This document shows positions 14,501-26,900 of a DNA stretch of 64,000 bases, in pieces (the stretch's first letter is position 1; each line of letters opens with the position of its first letter). This DNA comes from Litomosoides sigmodontis. Its lineage: Eukaryota; Nematoda; Chromadorea; Rhabditida; Onchocercidae. The notes under the pieces are model-generated. The model did not search any database and was not told where the DNA came from. It saw nothing but the letters and a program-made list of their open reading frames with translations. The position numbers and the translations under genes were made by a program. The stretch lies in assembly GCA_963070105.1 (NCBI GenBank), contig OY718805.1:6568001-6632000 (forward strand), written 5' to 3'.

Positions 14501-14950
14501 TTGATTTGTGCATTAAAACCAGTTTTCATTTACTATTCAGTTTTCTTCGTTCTATTATTATCTTGTCGTTTTCCTAAAATTACTTTGCATGGACCAAGCC
14601 TAGTTACGTGATTGAATTCATAACGTGCCCTCGGCAGTTTAGGCGTGAATTACGACAACTTGTGTTTTATACGTTTTTGCATCATATATTTTTTACGCAT
14701 ATATTTGCACATCTTTACGCATTCGTAACACCTTTGACTTGAACTGGTCTTACACAGAAATGATCAAAGATAAAGCGTAGTTTCGCGAAACGAAATAGCA
14801 ATTTAACACCTTTAATTTTTTGGCTAGAGCTATATGCTCGTTGACTCACCAAGTGAAGCTGAACTTCCATAGCATATTTCAGTAGTAGTGGTAGTGAACG
14901 CTGTCATATCATTGCACCGTATCCCTTTACTGTCGGATGATATTGTTTTC
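11547..14950. other. Intergenic, no supported gene
   Basis: 3.4 kb between the egl-27 stop and the npp-3 start. Short open frames occur on both strands with no family resemblance. One (14,024-14,209, +) begins with a signal-peptide-like stretch and is treated as a weak candidate under findings. Small inverted repeats are visible near 13,313-13,345 (TCTCGTGCA / TGCACGAGA) and 13,361-13,384 (ATTGGGC / GCCCAAT). Confidence 0.5.
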
Positions 14951-14957
14951 AGAAATG
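14943..14957 (+). promoter_or_regulatory. Probable SL trans-splice acceptor and start of npp-3
   Basis: TTGTTTTCAG is followed two bases later by the ATG that opens the Nup205-like frame. An acceptor this close to the start codon, with no recognisable upstream coding exon, is the usual nematode spliced-leader arrangement. It also decides the start: ATG at 14,955 rather than the one at 14,937 upstream of the acceptor. Confidence 0.65.
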
Positions 14958-17900
14958 TGGGTGCGAGCTCGGAACATTTTTACTATAATCGATAATTATA
15001 TAAATAGCTGCTACAATGAACAGAACATCAGTTCTTCCCTAGAGCAATTGATGATTATACTAAATAAAAGCCGAGCGTCGCTCATGGATATCTTACGGAA
15101 TCCAGTTAGTCTTTTTTGAGTTTCGGTTAAAAATTTTATATTATTTATGCAATTAGAAAAGGGAATGCCTTAATTATAAAGAACGAAATTCGCAAAGCAA
15201 TGAAGTTATGGTGACTCGGATTGAATCAGTAGTTAGAAATCGTGTTACTCATTTTCTGTTACAAAATGTTCATGTTGTACCTTCTTATATTTTCTTCATC
15301 TTTTAATTATCTTATCTCACAAAATATTGACAGTATTTTGAAGTAATGATTCAAACCAAAATAGCTATACGTGTTTCAAAAATTCTTTAATAGTTCGTTC
15401 GATTTGAAAAAAAAAAATTCAGAGTAAAAATTCACTACATCGTTCGGTGCTGAATAAAAGTGGTGAAGTGGTGGAATTAGACAGTGGAGAAGTCGTTAAA
15501 GTAGACGACGGATTACGGAACGAAGCATTAATCATATCAGATTTATTCAACTGTGATGAATTTGATGCTCTTGAATTAATAATAACCGGTAATAATTATT
15601 ATCCACTACTTTTCTTAACTCCATGATATCACGGTTAAAATCGAAGCAGTTGATAAATATTAGGACATATAATTAGCCCTCCGTACTATTTTAGTTGTTT
15701 TAGCCCTACAACTACTTGCAGTCATTCTGAAATCAAAAATGAAGAAATAACAATGTAGCAGGAAATTTTTATAATACGGTGCAAATCCGAATAATGCTAA
15801 ATTTCGGAAATAGATTTGTTAGCTGTAATAGCTTTTGCCTAAAATATTTTTAATTAATAATTAACATAAGAATATAGCGTGATTGATTGCTTACAATTGC
15901 AGGTGAGGTGCAAATACGGCATTTCCCATTCTTAACTAGAGGACTTTGTGCTATTATTTGTTACTATGACGCACATCGTTTTATTAGTGCTGCTTTGAAA
16001 GTAAGTGAACATTTTAGGAACTTCATTGTTTGCTGTTTATACTTGCTTGGTGGATCTTGAAATTTAAAACTAGGATATTTGCTTTTCAATGTTGGATATC
16101 AGGTTTTGTTACACATCGTGAATGTATGCATCGTGAATACTTTCATTTCGTTTTATTGAATATTTTACGCTTTACAGGCTTTAGCAGAATTTAGAGTCGA
16201 TGAAAAAGTGCCGAAACCACGAGAGCTTTTTGAGTATCTTAATCATTTATTTAATGATATTGCATTTATTAGACGTCTTATAGGTATGCATTGCTTCATA
16301 TTGTTTGAACGCTAAACGATTTTTAACATTATTTTTCTTCATATTTTCATTCACTTTCGCAACTAATGGATTATGACACTTTGAATTTTTTGTGGATTCC
16401 TCAAAATTTCTGCTCTTCATAGCTATAGTTTTAGATGTGTTGCAAACCGTCAGTGTACAATCTGAATTACAAAGTTTACATCATCCACACGTAAATGGAC
16501 TGGGTGGCCGGAAACATCAAGAAATTGCAAGTTTACTTAAAGTTCATTGTATTATACCTATTTAAATTATTCACCTGTTTACTTGTTTTTATTAATAATA
16601 TCCTTGTTATAGTAGCAATTATTGCAGCTGCGGGAATTAATTGATGAAACCTTGGAAAACTACGCGCAAACATTCCATCTAATTTGCTCATCATGGCAGC
16701 TGGAATCAACGCCACCCTTCTTAAACGATTTATTTACACCACTGAAAGAATTGCAGCCGAACACACCTTTTAGAAATACTCATTTATCGTTATGGATTGC
16801 AGCTCTGATACTGATATCTCCACACAATCTTCAAAATAGTAAGTTTCAATAGCTTTAATTTTTTAAACTCATTTCATGTTTTTATTTTGCTTATGCAAGT
16901 TTACTGCGAAAATGCGCTTGTTTTTTTTCCAGTACTGTCAGCAGTTCTAATACAAAATGAATAGCAAATTTCAGTGCGATGTGCTCGACATTTGCTGATG
17001 GAATTTCACAAGGAAGTGACTTTGGAAGATTGGCAAGATTCTTGTCTGCAGGCTTCGTTACAGTTTGCAGTTGTGGTTTCATACAACTGGCTGAGTGTTC
17101 ACCAACTTGTTCAAGAAGGTCTGATATGACATTCAATTGCTTACTTCATGTGGCCATTGGAGTGCTTTTGGTTATCGGTTTATTCTCATTTTTGATACAG
17201 TTGTTTAAATATTTATATTCATTATTATTTTTTAATAGTTCTGGGCGATTTTGCTATCAAAGAAGATGATTTACTTGAAAACGCGATTGATGGATTAGCT
17301 TTCCAGTTTATTCGGAAATGTGTTATTGCAATGCCAAAATTTAGAGAAAGCTTCACAGCTTTTGCTACGGTTGATACATTGATCAAAAATTTTATCGCTC
17401 ATTTGAGTAACCAGGTTAATATTTTACTATACACTGAGAGCTTTTCTCTCCATAGTTTCACTTATAAATTGTAGTTGTGTTTTATGAATTTATCCACTAG
17501 TAATCTGCGGGATCATACAAGCACAATATTCTGCCATTAATAAGAACTACTTTAGGTTGTTCTGCTGCAGCATTCCGGTGAAATAGAATTGCAATATGTT
17601 GAAGAAATGTTGGAGCGTGGTCAGCTTCACAGACCTCGGCTTCATTATGAAAATTTCATTCGTTGTATTGCTGATTTGTATGATGGTGATTCAAAATATT
17701 TGGAGCAATTATCCGCACAGTTTTGCTCCAGTGAGAGCGTAAGTTTGCGACGTATTTGATCATATCTGATGAAATGTTATAATCAATTTTGTTGCTTTGA
17801 ATTTTTTGATTTTGCATTTTATTCAGTCCATTGGTTACATCATTAATTGAACTTTGAAAATTATAAGTAAAATTGGAATAGTAATATCGAGTATCGTTTT

Positions 17901-20900
17901 TTAAGTAATTTATAATTAATGGTGTTAATGATGTATGCACTCACATAAGCGTTATGGAACCAAAATAAAGGGATTCCTAAATATGCAAAGCATTTCTGAG
18001 TACATGTTCACTTCTTACTAACTGTTCGATATTATTTTTCAGGAAGAATTGGTAAAATTTTTGAGAAATTGTCGGCAGCTTATTTCACCGGTACTACAAG
18101 TGGCTTTTCTTGACATGCTAAAGAATATCTGCAAGTGTCGAGAATCGGCATACTTCATATTTGGATTGCTTTCTCCATATCATACAAAACTTGGTAAAGC
18201 ATTTTTGAAATGTCGAAAATTCTTGCTTTTCTTTATTGGATTTTTTGATAAATTTTGAGTTTTCACGGATAATTAGATTACATGATTTTTATTATAGCGC
18301 AGAGTACACTCTCTTGGGATCATTTCTGGAAAGCGATGCATGATTATCTTGGGCTTTTTAAACGGAAAACGAGTCATGCGATAATGCATGCGACACCTCC
18401 CACACAGCACGATACTCTCCAGCAGATTCCACAGTCGGAGTTAGCTGGCCTTGTGGCATGGGTCCAGCTTGTAGAAGTCGTTGCTAAAAACGTGAAATTC
18501 TTGAATCATTAAACTTTGCTTTGAGATGCAAACTTTGTTTGATTTTCAATCAGTGATTTTACTTCAATTACTTTCTCATTCTTTCAATTACTTTATTACT
18601 TTAATTACTTAAAATTTATTCGGTAAGAAATTTTTTTCTAAACTGTCTGTCTTACTGTGTGAAAGTTTGCTAACGTGATTTCATTTAGGATCCGACTGCT
18701 CGTCGCCAATTCACAGAGAATAGTTCATGGTCGTGCATAGGGACTTCAGTAAGCCTTATAGCTTCTGCAATTCCACTCGTTTTGAAGGGTGCACTGTTTC
18801 GCTTTTTGTCTTCAATTGCAATTGACGAGCATGGAGCTTTAAAGATTTGGACAACGTTGATATCACTCTCTGTTTTGAGTAAAACAAGTTCTGGAAAACT
18901 TGTTGGTATACAGGTATATTTTTTAAACTTTATATTTACGGACTGTCCATTAAATTTATATACAAAACATAGTTTCTGATCTGAAGATATTTTGACTATA
19001 TACTTTCTAGTTATATTAATATGTAAATATTGATATATTAATTATAAAATTTTTAAAGGATGAGTTAGAAACACGGGAATGTGCTTTCAAATGCTATGAC
19101 TCATCCATTGGTTTTTTACATCTTACGAAGACCCTGTTTTTGCATGCGAAAAATGTCGATAAGAGATATTTGTTGCAATACCTTCAGTTTATCGTTAAAT
19201 CCATCATCTGCCAGTTTGCGGATCGTTCATATGAAAACGTTGCACAAATGGTTTGCTTTTTATTGCTTAAGATACGTGTAAGATTTCCCCAAATTTCCAT
19301 GGTATTTATTGGTAATTCAATTAAATTGTGGTTGCTGACTTCATCTTAATTTATTTAGTTGTGGTATTACAAAAAGCTTAAATGATCTTGGTGCATCTTA
19401 ATTTTCATTTTCAGTGGAATTTATGCTCTGCAGCTTGCGATTCTTTATACAATTTTCTTCACCGTTATACAATTACAGCGGAAGCAATTCTAAATGCGGA
19501 TCCGCAAATCGTTGTCCTTACGCAAATTTTAAACGATTCACCTGTATTTCGTTCGGTAAATTAGTTTTTATTTTTTTTAACTTTTTTTCAGTGAGCGAAA
19601 TTCTTTTCACGATCTTGTATATTTTTGTTCTTTTGCTTCCTAAAACTGCATTTGACAGTATCCTTAAAAGCGCCAAAAATTTGGCAAAAGTATTTTCTTC
19701 AAAATGGCATATTCTTACACAAGATCGTGATCATTTTTTTGGCTAGTTTAAATTCATAATAATTTATTGTTTCTTTCTTGAAATTGTTAAATGCATATCA
19801 GTGAAAAATTCAGTTATGTGCAGTATTATGTGATGGAGCGGAACGTCTGCAAGATTTTTCTCCTCTTTCGATGGATCGCGAATCAGCCATATTATCAGTA
19901 TTGCGTTTACTGGATGTCAGCGTGTCATTACATGCTCCTTTAATAGATGCACTTCGTGCCACTAATTCAAGCATAATAATTGCATCTCTGGATTCACTTT
20001 TTCTGTCATCAGTACAAGGTAGTTCGACGGCAACGCATATTACAGTTATCGCTTCATACTTGACACAGGTATTGCCTTATTGCATGTTATACAGTTATTT
20101 TCTCTTTTTATCCAATTTCTGGAATTTATTATGAGTGTTTCATAATGCATTAACATTTATTTAATGAATTCATTTTTGAAATATAAAATTTAATCGGAAC
20201 ACTTTTAATTATATTAGTACCAACTGCAAAGAATTTACCTTTAAGTGCTTTAGTAAAATACAGGCATTCGTTTCTATTGAATAAGTCTTGTTTTATATCT
20301 ACTCTTATTAACTAAACTACGCGATCTGCTCTTATTAATTAGAGATCTTTCGATTTGGATAATTTCAGTCCGAGCTTATCCCAAGACACGCATATCACGT
20401 AGTTTCAATACTGCGAGAACTTTGCTGCTGTCAACCTTCCATACAAAGTCGTCTTGCACAGGCTCTTTCGCCGCTTTCTTTAGAATTAATTGAAAGTTTC
20501 GCACGAATGACTTCTGTGAAAATAGCAATGATTGAGGCCTCAGCTCTTGATTCACCTGTTTACCATGGTTTGTTTTCATATGAGATAATAATTGAAATCA
20601 GCTTTTCTTGGTCAACAATTCAGAAAATAGGAAGAAGCTGTTGCAATTTCTCTACCGAACAAGTTTTTGATGAAATATTTTAGGAATCGATGAATTATCA
20701 GTGTCGAGGATACGGGGTGAAACAGCACGTTTGTTAATTGAAATGTGCTCATCGAGTATTGAAAACGATCCGGACACTGTCAATTTAGTCTATCTTTTCT
20801 GCGGTCTCAGAAAGCCTGATTTGGTAAACTCTGTTACTGAACCTCCAGGTGAGTGATTTCATGAGTGTGCTCATAAGTGCAAGATCACAAGATGAACCGT

Positions 20901-23900
20901 AACACTAAATACTACAAAAATTTTGATATTAACATGTTTTTTGCATAAGACATTTTAAATTTCAAAAAATATAGAGTAATACGAATTTAATTCTGGAGTG
21001 TTAAAGAAGTGAATGAACCTGTCATATCATTGAGTAAGAAACTAATTGAAGATAGCTTCGGCGTGAAATTCTGCTAAAGTTTCAGTGCTTTGTGTAGAAT
21101 ATTAATTTGGGCGAAAAAATTGCACAGTGTTGGATAGTAATTTTTGAACAGGACTACTCACATATTTGCAGTAGTATGTTATTATAGAATGAACGATGTT
21201 CATTTAAGTAAGATTGGATGATGATGTACTTGCAACTGTAAACAATAAATTTCAGGGTTAAATGGTACCACAGTGACTTGTTTACATAGTCTAGTAGATT
21301 TACTGATAGAAATGGCAACTTCTGAAGCTCCATTTACACTACCGTTTGCTGCGCTTTTTGAACCAACACTTCGATTCGTGGTAGGTCGCTATTTTATAAC
21401 TTTACTTTGACAAATAATATAAACAGGTGTATCTTATTTTAACGATTTTAGTTTATTTGTTTTTTACGCTTAATTCTACATCACTTTCAGAGTTGTGGTA
21501 ATTTCAATAGTTCAAAACTAAATTGCTTCATTTCTTTTTATTTATGCATTTCAGCATAATGTCATTTATTTAAATCATCTTGCAGTTGCAACTAGTATCG
21601 ACAAATTCCAGTTGTTCAACTTCTGTACTTAGGTTTTTTCGCTCAAATCATGACCTTATTTATCGCTTAGCGTCTTGTCCATTAATTTTGGATGCAAAAA
21701 CGAAAAGCGATGGAGAGGAAAATATGGTGCTAACGAATTTAAAAATTACTATTCAAGGACTTGTGCTACATTTAAGCGCTGTTGAATTGTCTTCTCTCTT
21801 ACAGAATCGACACTACAGGTTTTTTTTTTTTTGTTTATATTGATAACATCGTTCTGTATTTGAGATAGATAAAGAAAATCCTGGTGGAGATTTTCCTGTG
21901 CTCTATATCGGTGTGTTAAATTCGATGGAAGAAATACTCATAATTTTAATGAAACCGAATATAAATCATTGTGTGCAATGGACACATATTTTGACTAGCG
22001 AAATTTACAACTCATATGTGATTAGTTAGTCCGAGGATTCAAATCAATTTTGTTCTAGTCAACCAGAACGTTATTTTCGCCTGATGCTGTCGCAAAAAAA
22101 TGAGAGAGTGGAAGAACGAGATTCAATAGCGGAGTCTATGCTGGGTCAAGTTGCTATCGACTACACCCAGAATGAGCAAAGGGATGAAGAAGGTTGGATA
22201 TGCACGCTTAAATACTTCAATTGTGTTGTGATATTTTAGCTGCATTTATATTTAGAAACAAAAAATCCTTTTCAAATTCCCTTAAAGTTTTTTATTTAAA
22301 ATGCAGGGTAGGAGGAATGGTTATTGGTCTTTTTTGGATTTCTGAGGCTTATATAGTAGCATCAAAATAGTATTACCGTTTTTTAGAATGGCCTTTGCTC
22401 TGGAAATTATTAAAGACAAAAGCTGATTTTAACGAAATAGATATTCCAGTAATGGAATTGATTAATACGCAAAAATTGCAGCAGGTGAGTCAGTGTATAG
22501 TATTTTATTTTTATGGCTTAGAAATAATGTCGATCCTTTAAGGCAAGCAAAAAAGCGAAAATGAAACTTCAATTCAAAGCACTGAGTGAAAATTTTTCAT
22601 TATTTATTGTTGTAGGAAACTTTGTCAACCGAACAACTGAAGTGAAATTCGGTGTTGTCTTAGGAAGGTTATGTAATTTCAGATCTTACCGTTGTGTTTG
22701 CGACTCACGTCTGCAAACGTCCAGCAGTGTGATATTGAGCATTTAAACTGGCTACTTTGTAGAGAATTTAGTATGGTTGCTAATGAAATGCAACCCAAGT
22801 TCAGCTTCGAAATCTCGCAGGTACTTAGCATTACATCCATCGCTATGTAGAGATCAAAATATATAATGATTCAAAAAAAGAATACTATTTTTTTTTGATA
22901 AGCGTCTGCACTGTCTTACTTACAGGATACTAAGCAGCTGCTTCAATACTGCGCGAACTATAATCTTGTAAAAAGTACAGAAGCGTCAGTACGACAGCTT
23001 CTTTCCGGTTGGCTATCGTTTGTAAATGTTCTTGCTATATTCTGTCCAGTTCCGTTTCTTGCTCTCGGTATGTCTTTTCATTTTCATTTTCATTTTAGTG
23101 TCTTTGTTGAAATAAGATTTTTGCTTCGACACTACCAATTTTTCCAGGCACTGTTAAATAGAATTTGATTATGTGAATTACAGGAGAAAAGTATGAATTA
23201 CTTTCAGACGTTCAACATCACTACCTCTCAGATGCATTATACCTTTTATTAAATTATGCGTCTGATACATGCATGGATGCGAAACTTTCTTCAGCAGTTT
23301 CACAATGCCTACTGAGGTTGATGTACATATTATTATAATAATAATAATGATAGCAGTAATACTAAAGCGTATTATTACAACCATATTAATATTTATATAA
23401 TTTTTATAATTATAATTATAAGAATGTAGTTATTATTACTAACATATACTCGTTATTTAATTGCATAATTATTATAACAGTAGATGAATTAGACATATAT
23501 TCTTATGAAGTTTAATTAGAGAATGTTCTTCAGATTGACTGCCTCGATTTGTACATTGCTGAAGAGTTTGAAAGAGGAAATTAGTGCATTTAGGGTCGCC
23601 ATTACTAGTGTCACTGATGCTTTGATACGGTTTTTGATACAACCAGGTATCTTATTTACTTCTACACTTTGTAATTTTGCAGCTGTCCTAGCAATTTTGA
23701 ACCTTAAAAATCTTTTAGGTAAACGATCGTTGCAGACAAAGTTAGATTTATATGCGTGCATTTCTCTTATTTTAAACTGTTCAACTGAAACACTTGTTTC
23801 GGAAAAAGAAGAGCAGCAAAATGTTTATAACTCTGGTGACGACTTTTCGTTTGCTTTAACAGCCTTAAACGTTACGCAACAGGATACTTTGCGAACTGTG

Positions 23901-26900
23901 TTCGCAAAATATGGACATGAACTAATTTCACTTCTGTCCAAAGACATTTGTCACTCACCTTCAGGACTCAGAGTAAGTTATTTGCAAATGAATTTTCCAA
24001 TTTTTTATTGCTGTGAAGTACTAAGTGTGATTTATGCAATTCTTTATTCAGCTAAGAAATCATTTGTTGAATTGAAATTAATTCAGTTAATTCTTCGAGA
24101 AACATGCTTTTTATTCTATTGTTAACGATTTGTCAATTGTTCCATTGTGGTATTCTAAGTTATTTTTCTTTTTTATTAATACGAATCGACTTGGCAAGTC
24201 ACCTTTAGTATTATAGAATTCTCTGTTCTTTTAAGTAACAGTAAAGTTAGGAAGTGGTTTGTTTCACTCCTTTTGTTTGTTTCTTTTTGTTCTTTCATTA
24301 GACATTTTTTTGATTTCTTCGACATGATGCTAAGAATTAGCGGTATGGTTTTAACGGAGTTTTGTACTAGAAGGAATAAGCCTTGCTGGTCGAACATCAT
24401 ACGTTTCAGCAATTAAATCATTGACGTCATCCTGCGAAGTGATCGGTTTATTAATAAGTAGTGCTTCTGGACTTTGTATTCGAATACATTGAGGGACATA
24501 TTCTCTGTTGCCGTTTTGTGTTTGGGTATTCACGTCGATATATTCATTCTCTTTCTGCATAACCTTTAGTAGCGGGCATTTATCCTTCAGTAATTACAAT
24601 GTTATTTAAAAGAAAGAAAAAACATTTTTGAATGATGAGTAACTAAAATCAAATATGGCTAAAATTCAACTACTTACCTCAGATTATAGAACTCCCAAAA
24701 TAACATAATGATTTAGTGGGCAGTCTGATATGAAGTTTAAATTGTTTGAACTGTCAAAGCTTTCAGTCTCAACTGTTATTCCGGTTGATGCTTTTGTTGT
24801 CATCGGCATGTAACATTCGACGGGGCAACTAATAAGCGCGGCTGTAAAATTTTTTTGGATAACCTTAATTTCTCTTTGTGTATTTGCCTTGAGACATTAG
24901 TACCAACGCAGTTTGATTTTATAGTTGTGTTTCTTCTTTCTGAGATTGAAAAATGACAAACAAATGTTCTTAATGCATTTGAATTGGTTTAAATTGCCTG
25001 AGTTTTGTGTGAAGAAGATTGATGAAGAGTGAGACAAGCGACAAGCCAATAAGCAAGTAGACAAAGAATATAACGAGTAAAGACATTTTTTCTGAAATTT
25101 TAGTAGATTTATAATTTATCAGTTTTTTCTTACTTTCTTTTGGTGGATGCTCCTTAACGAAGAAAGCTAATTTTCTTGTAAAAGCCATGGTACGTAAAAA
25201 AACTTGCAGCTATATCATTTTGATCTATTGGTCTGGGACAGTTATTGCTGTATGGATACCGCTATTCATTTATTAAGTCTTGGAACAAATAGAACTAATC
25301 CTTCTGGTACACATCCTTTGCTTCGATTGTGTTCATTCTACCCATTGAACAAAAACATTTGCAAACATAAACTTCACCTTCGAACTTCATATCTCCAACA
25401 CCATTTGCAGTCAGGGAATTGAATATGACATAAAATAAACGACGTTTGTGCCTGTGGCAGATAAAAATGAATTATCATGCATCCAGCAGTTATCCAGCCG
25501 GTTACTGCCATTACGACGATCATTATAGGTATATTGAGCAAATGATCGATTAGTTGTAGTCTGAAGTTTAAATAAATTTTCCAATGGATATAAGAAATTC
25601 TTTATTAAACATTTGAGGTCTGCTTTCGTCTTTGTTATCAAATAATTTTCATTTAGTATGGTAGTAAGAAGTTGAGCAGTGATAAATAATAGCTGGCTTC
25701 GGTACAAGTTTATCTCTTCTACTTCAATTTTATTGTGTTTATTGTGTAGAATTTTTATTACTGTATCAATCACATCTTTCATATTTTATCTTTCATTCTA
25801 TCGGTAGAGTTTCTTTCCGCTTATTCGTTTTTTTAAGTTCTAAATGAACATCAAATTGTTTGCGATTTGAATATGTCGCATAACTACGGAAGTAATGGAA
25901 ATCTAAAAACAATATAACCCAACCATAATTATCTATAAAAGTAAAATGCCGAAATCTACTATACTTTCAAGAGGGTACCTGTAATCAGAATGATGCACTG
26001 TGTTTATGCCGTGTATCCGTTGAATAAGCTCATTTACTGGTTTCAATGTACAGTAACGAAATATATACCAATGTGGTTACATGGAAGAATGGGTAAGGAT
26101 GAACGTTTTTTGATCGTATCTTCATTTCCTCAACGCGTCGTACAGTGTTTTCATCAAATATCGTGATTTGTCATCATGTATGAATACTAACAAACTTCGT
26201 ATTGTTGAATATTTGTGGTACCATGTCGTGAACAACAAAGTTAGAAGGTGAACTAGGAGGATCTCAACTCTAGTGATATTCTTGAGCTTGTTGGTTTAGT
26301 CCATACAGCAGACTGGGAATGGTTTTGCTGAGGCTATGCCAGATTTTTTAAGATAGTAAGCAATGTGAGGAGGGTGGAAGCTTGCATAGATGATCTAAAC
26401 CTTCTCGATTCAAACGCATGATTTTTCATTTTTTTACTTTCTCTATCCCCTGTTCACGAGCATATCTGAACTGTTAATAAAACAATTCTCCTATTTTATA
26501 ATCTTGTCTTACTTTCTCTTCATTATTGAAAACTATTTTCGCTTTGTGGCTTACTAAGACACATACTGACATCAGTTTATTTGGTAAGTCTTACCTTTTT
26601 CGCTGCTCTGCAAGTGCTTCCAGCCAGTGTTTTCTTAATCGTGTAACACTAGAAGTTTTGAGAATCATGAATATGCCAGCAGCAAATAACAGGTAAATCA
26701 CGTAACTGACAAAGAGTACGATATGTCCAATACCACATTTATAGTTAAATTATTTGAATGCTTTGCAATTTGTATTGCTGTTTTGTTAGATACGCACATA
26801 TCGATTTTAAAAATCCAAATAGAATCTGTATTTTATCAAGCACCTAAGCAGTACGTTATTTTAAAGACAGAGGGATGAATTGCCAACTGTTTGGTAAATA

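Noticed and set aside
26725..26760. CGIGHIVLF upstream of the K2P TM1 segment, first taken for a pore loop
   Set aside because: It sits just before a strong acceptor (TTTGTCAG), is cut by a stop upstream, and the real P1-like segment lies later in the gene order.
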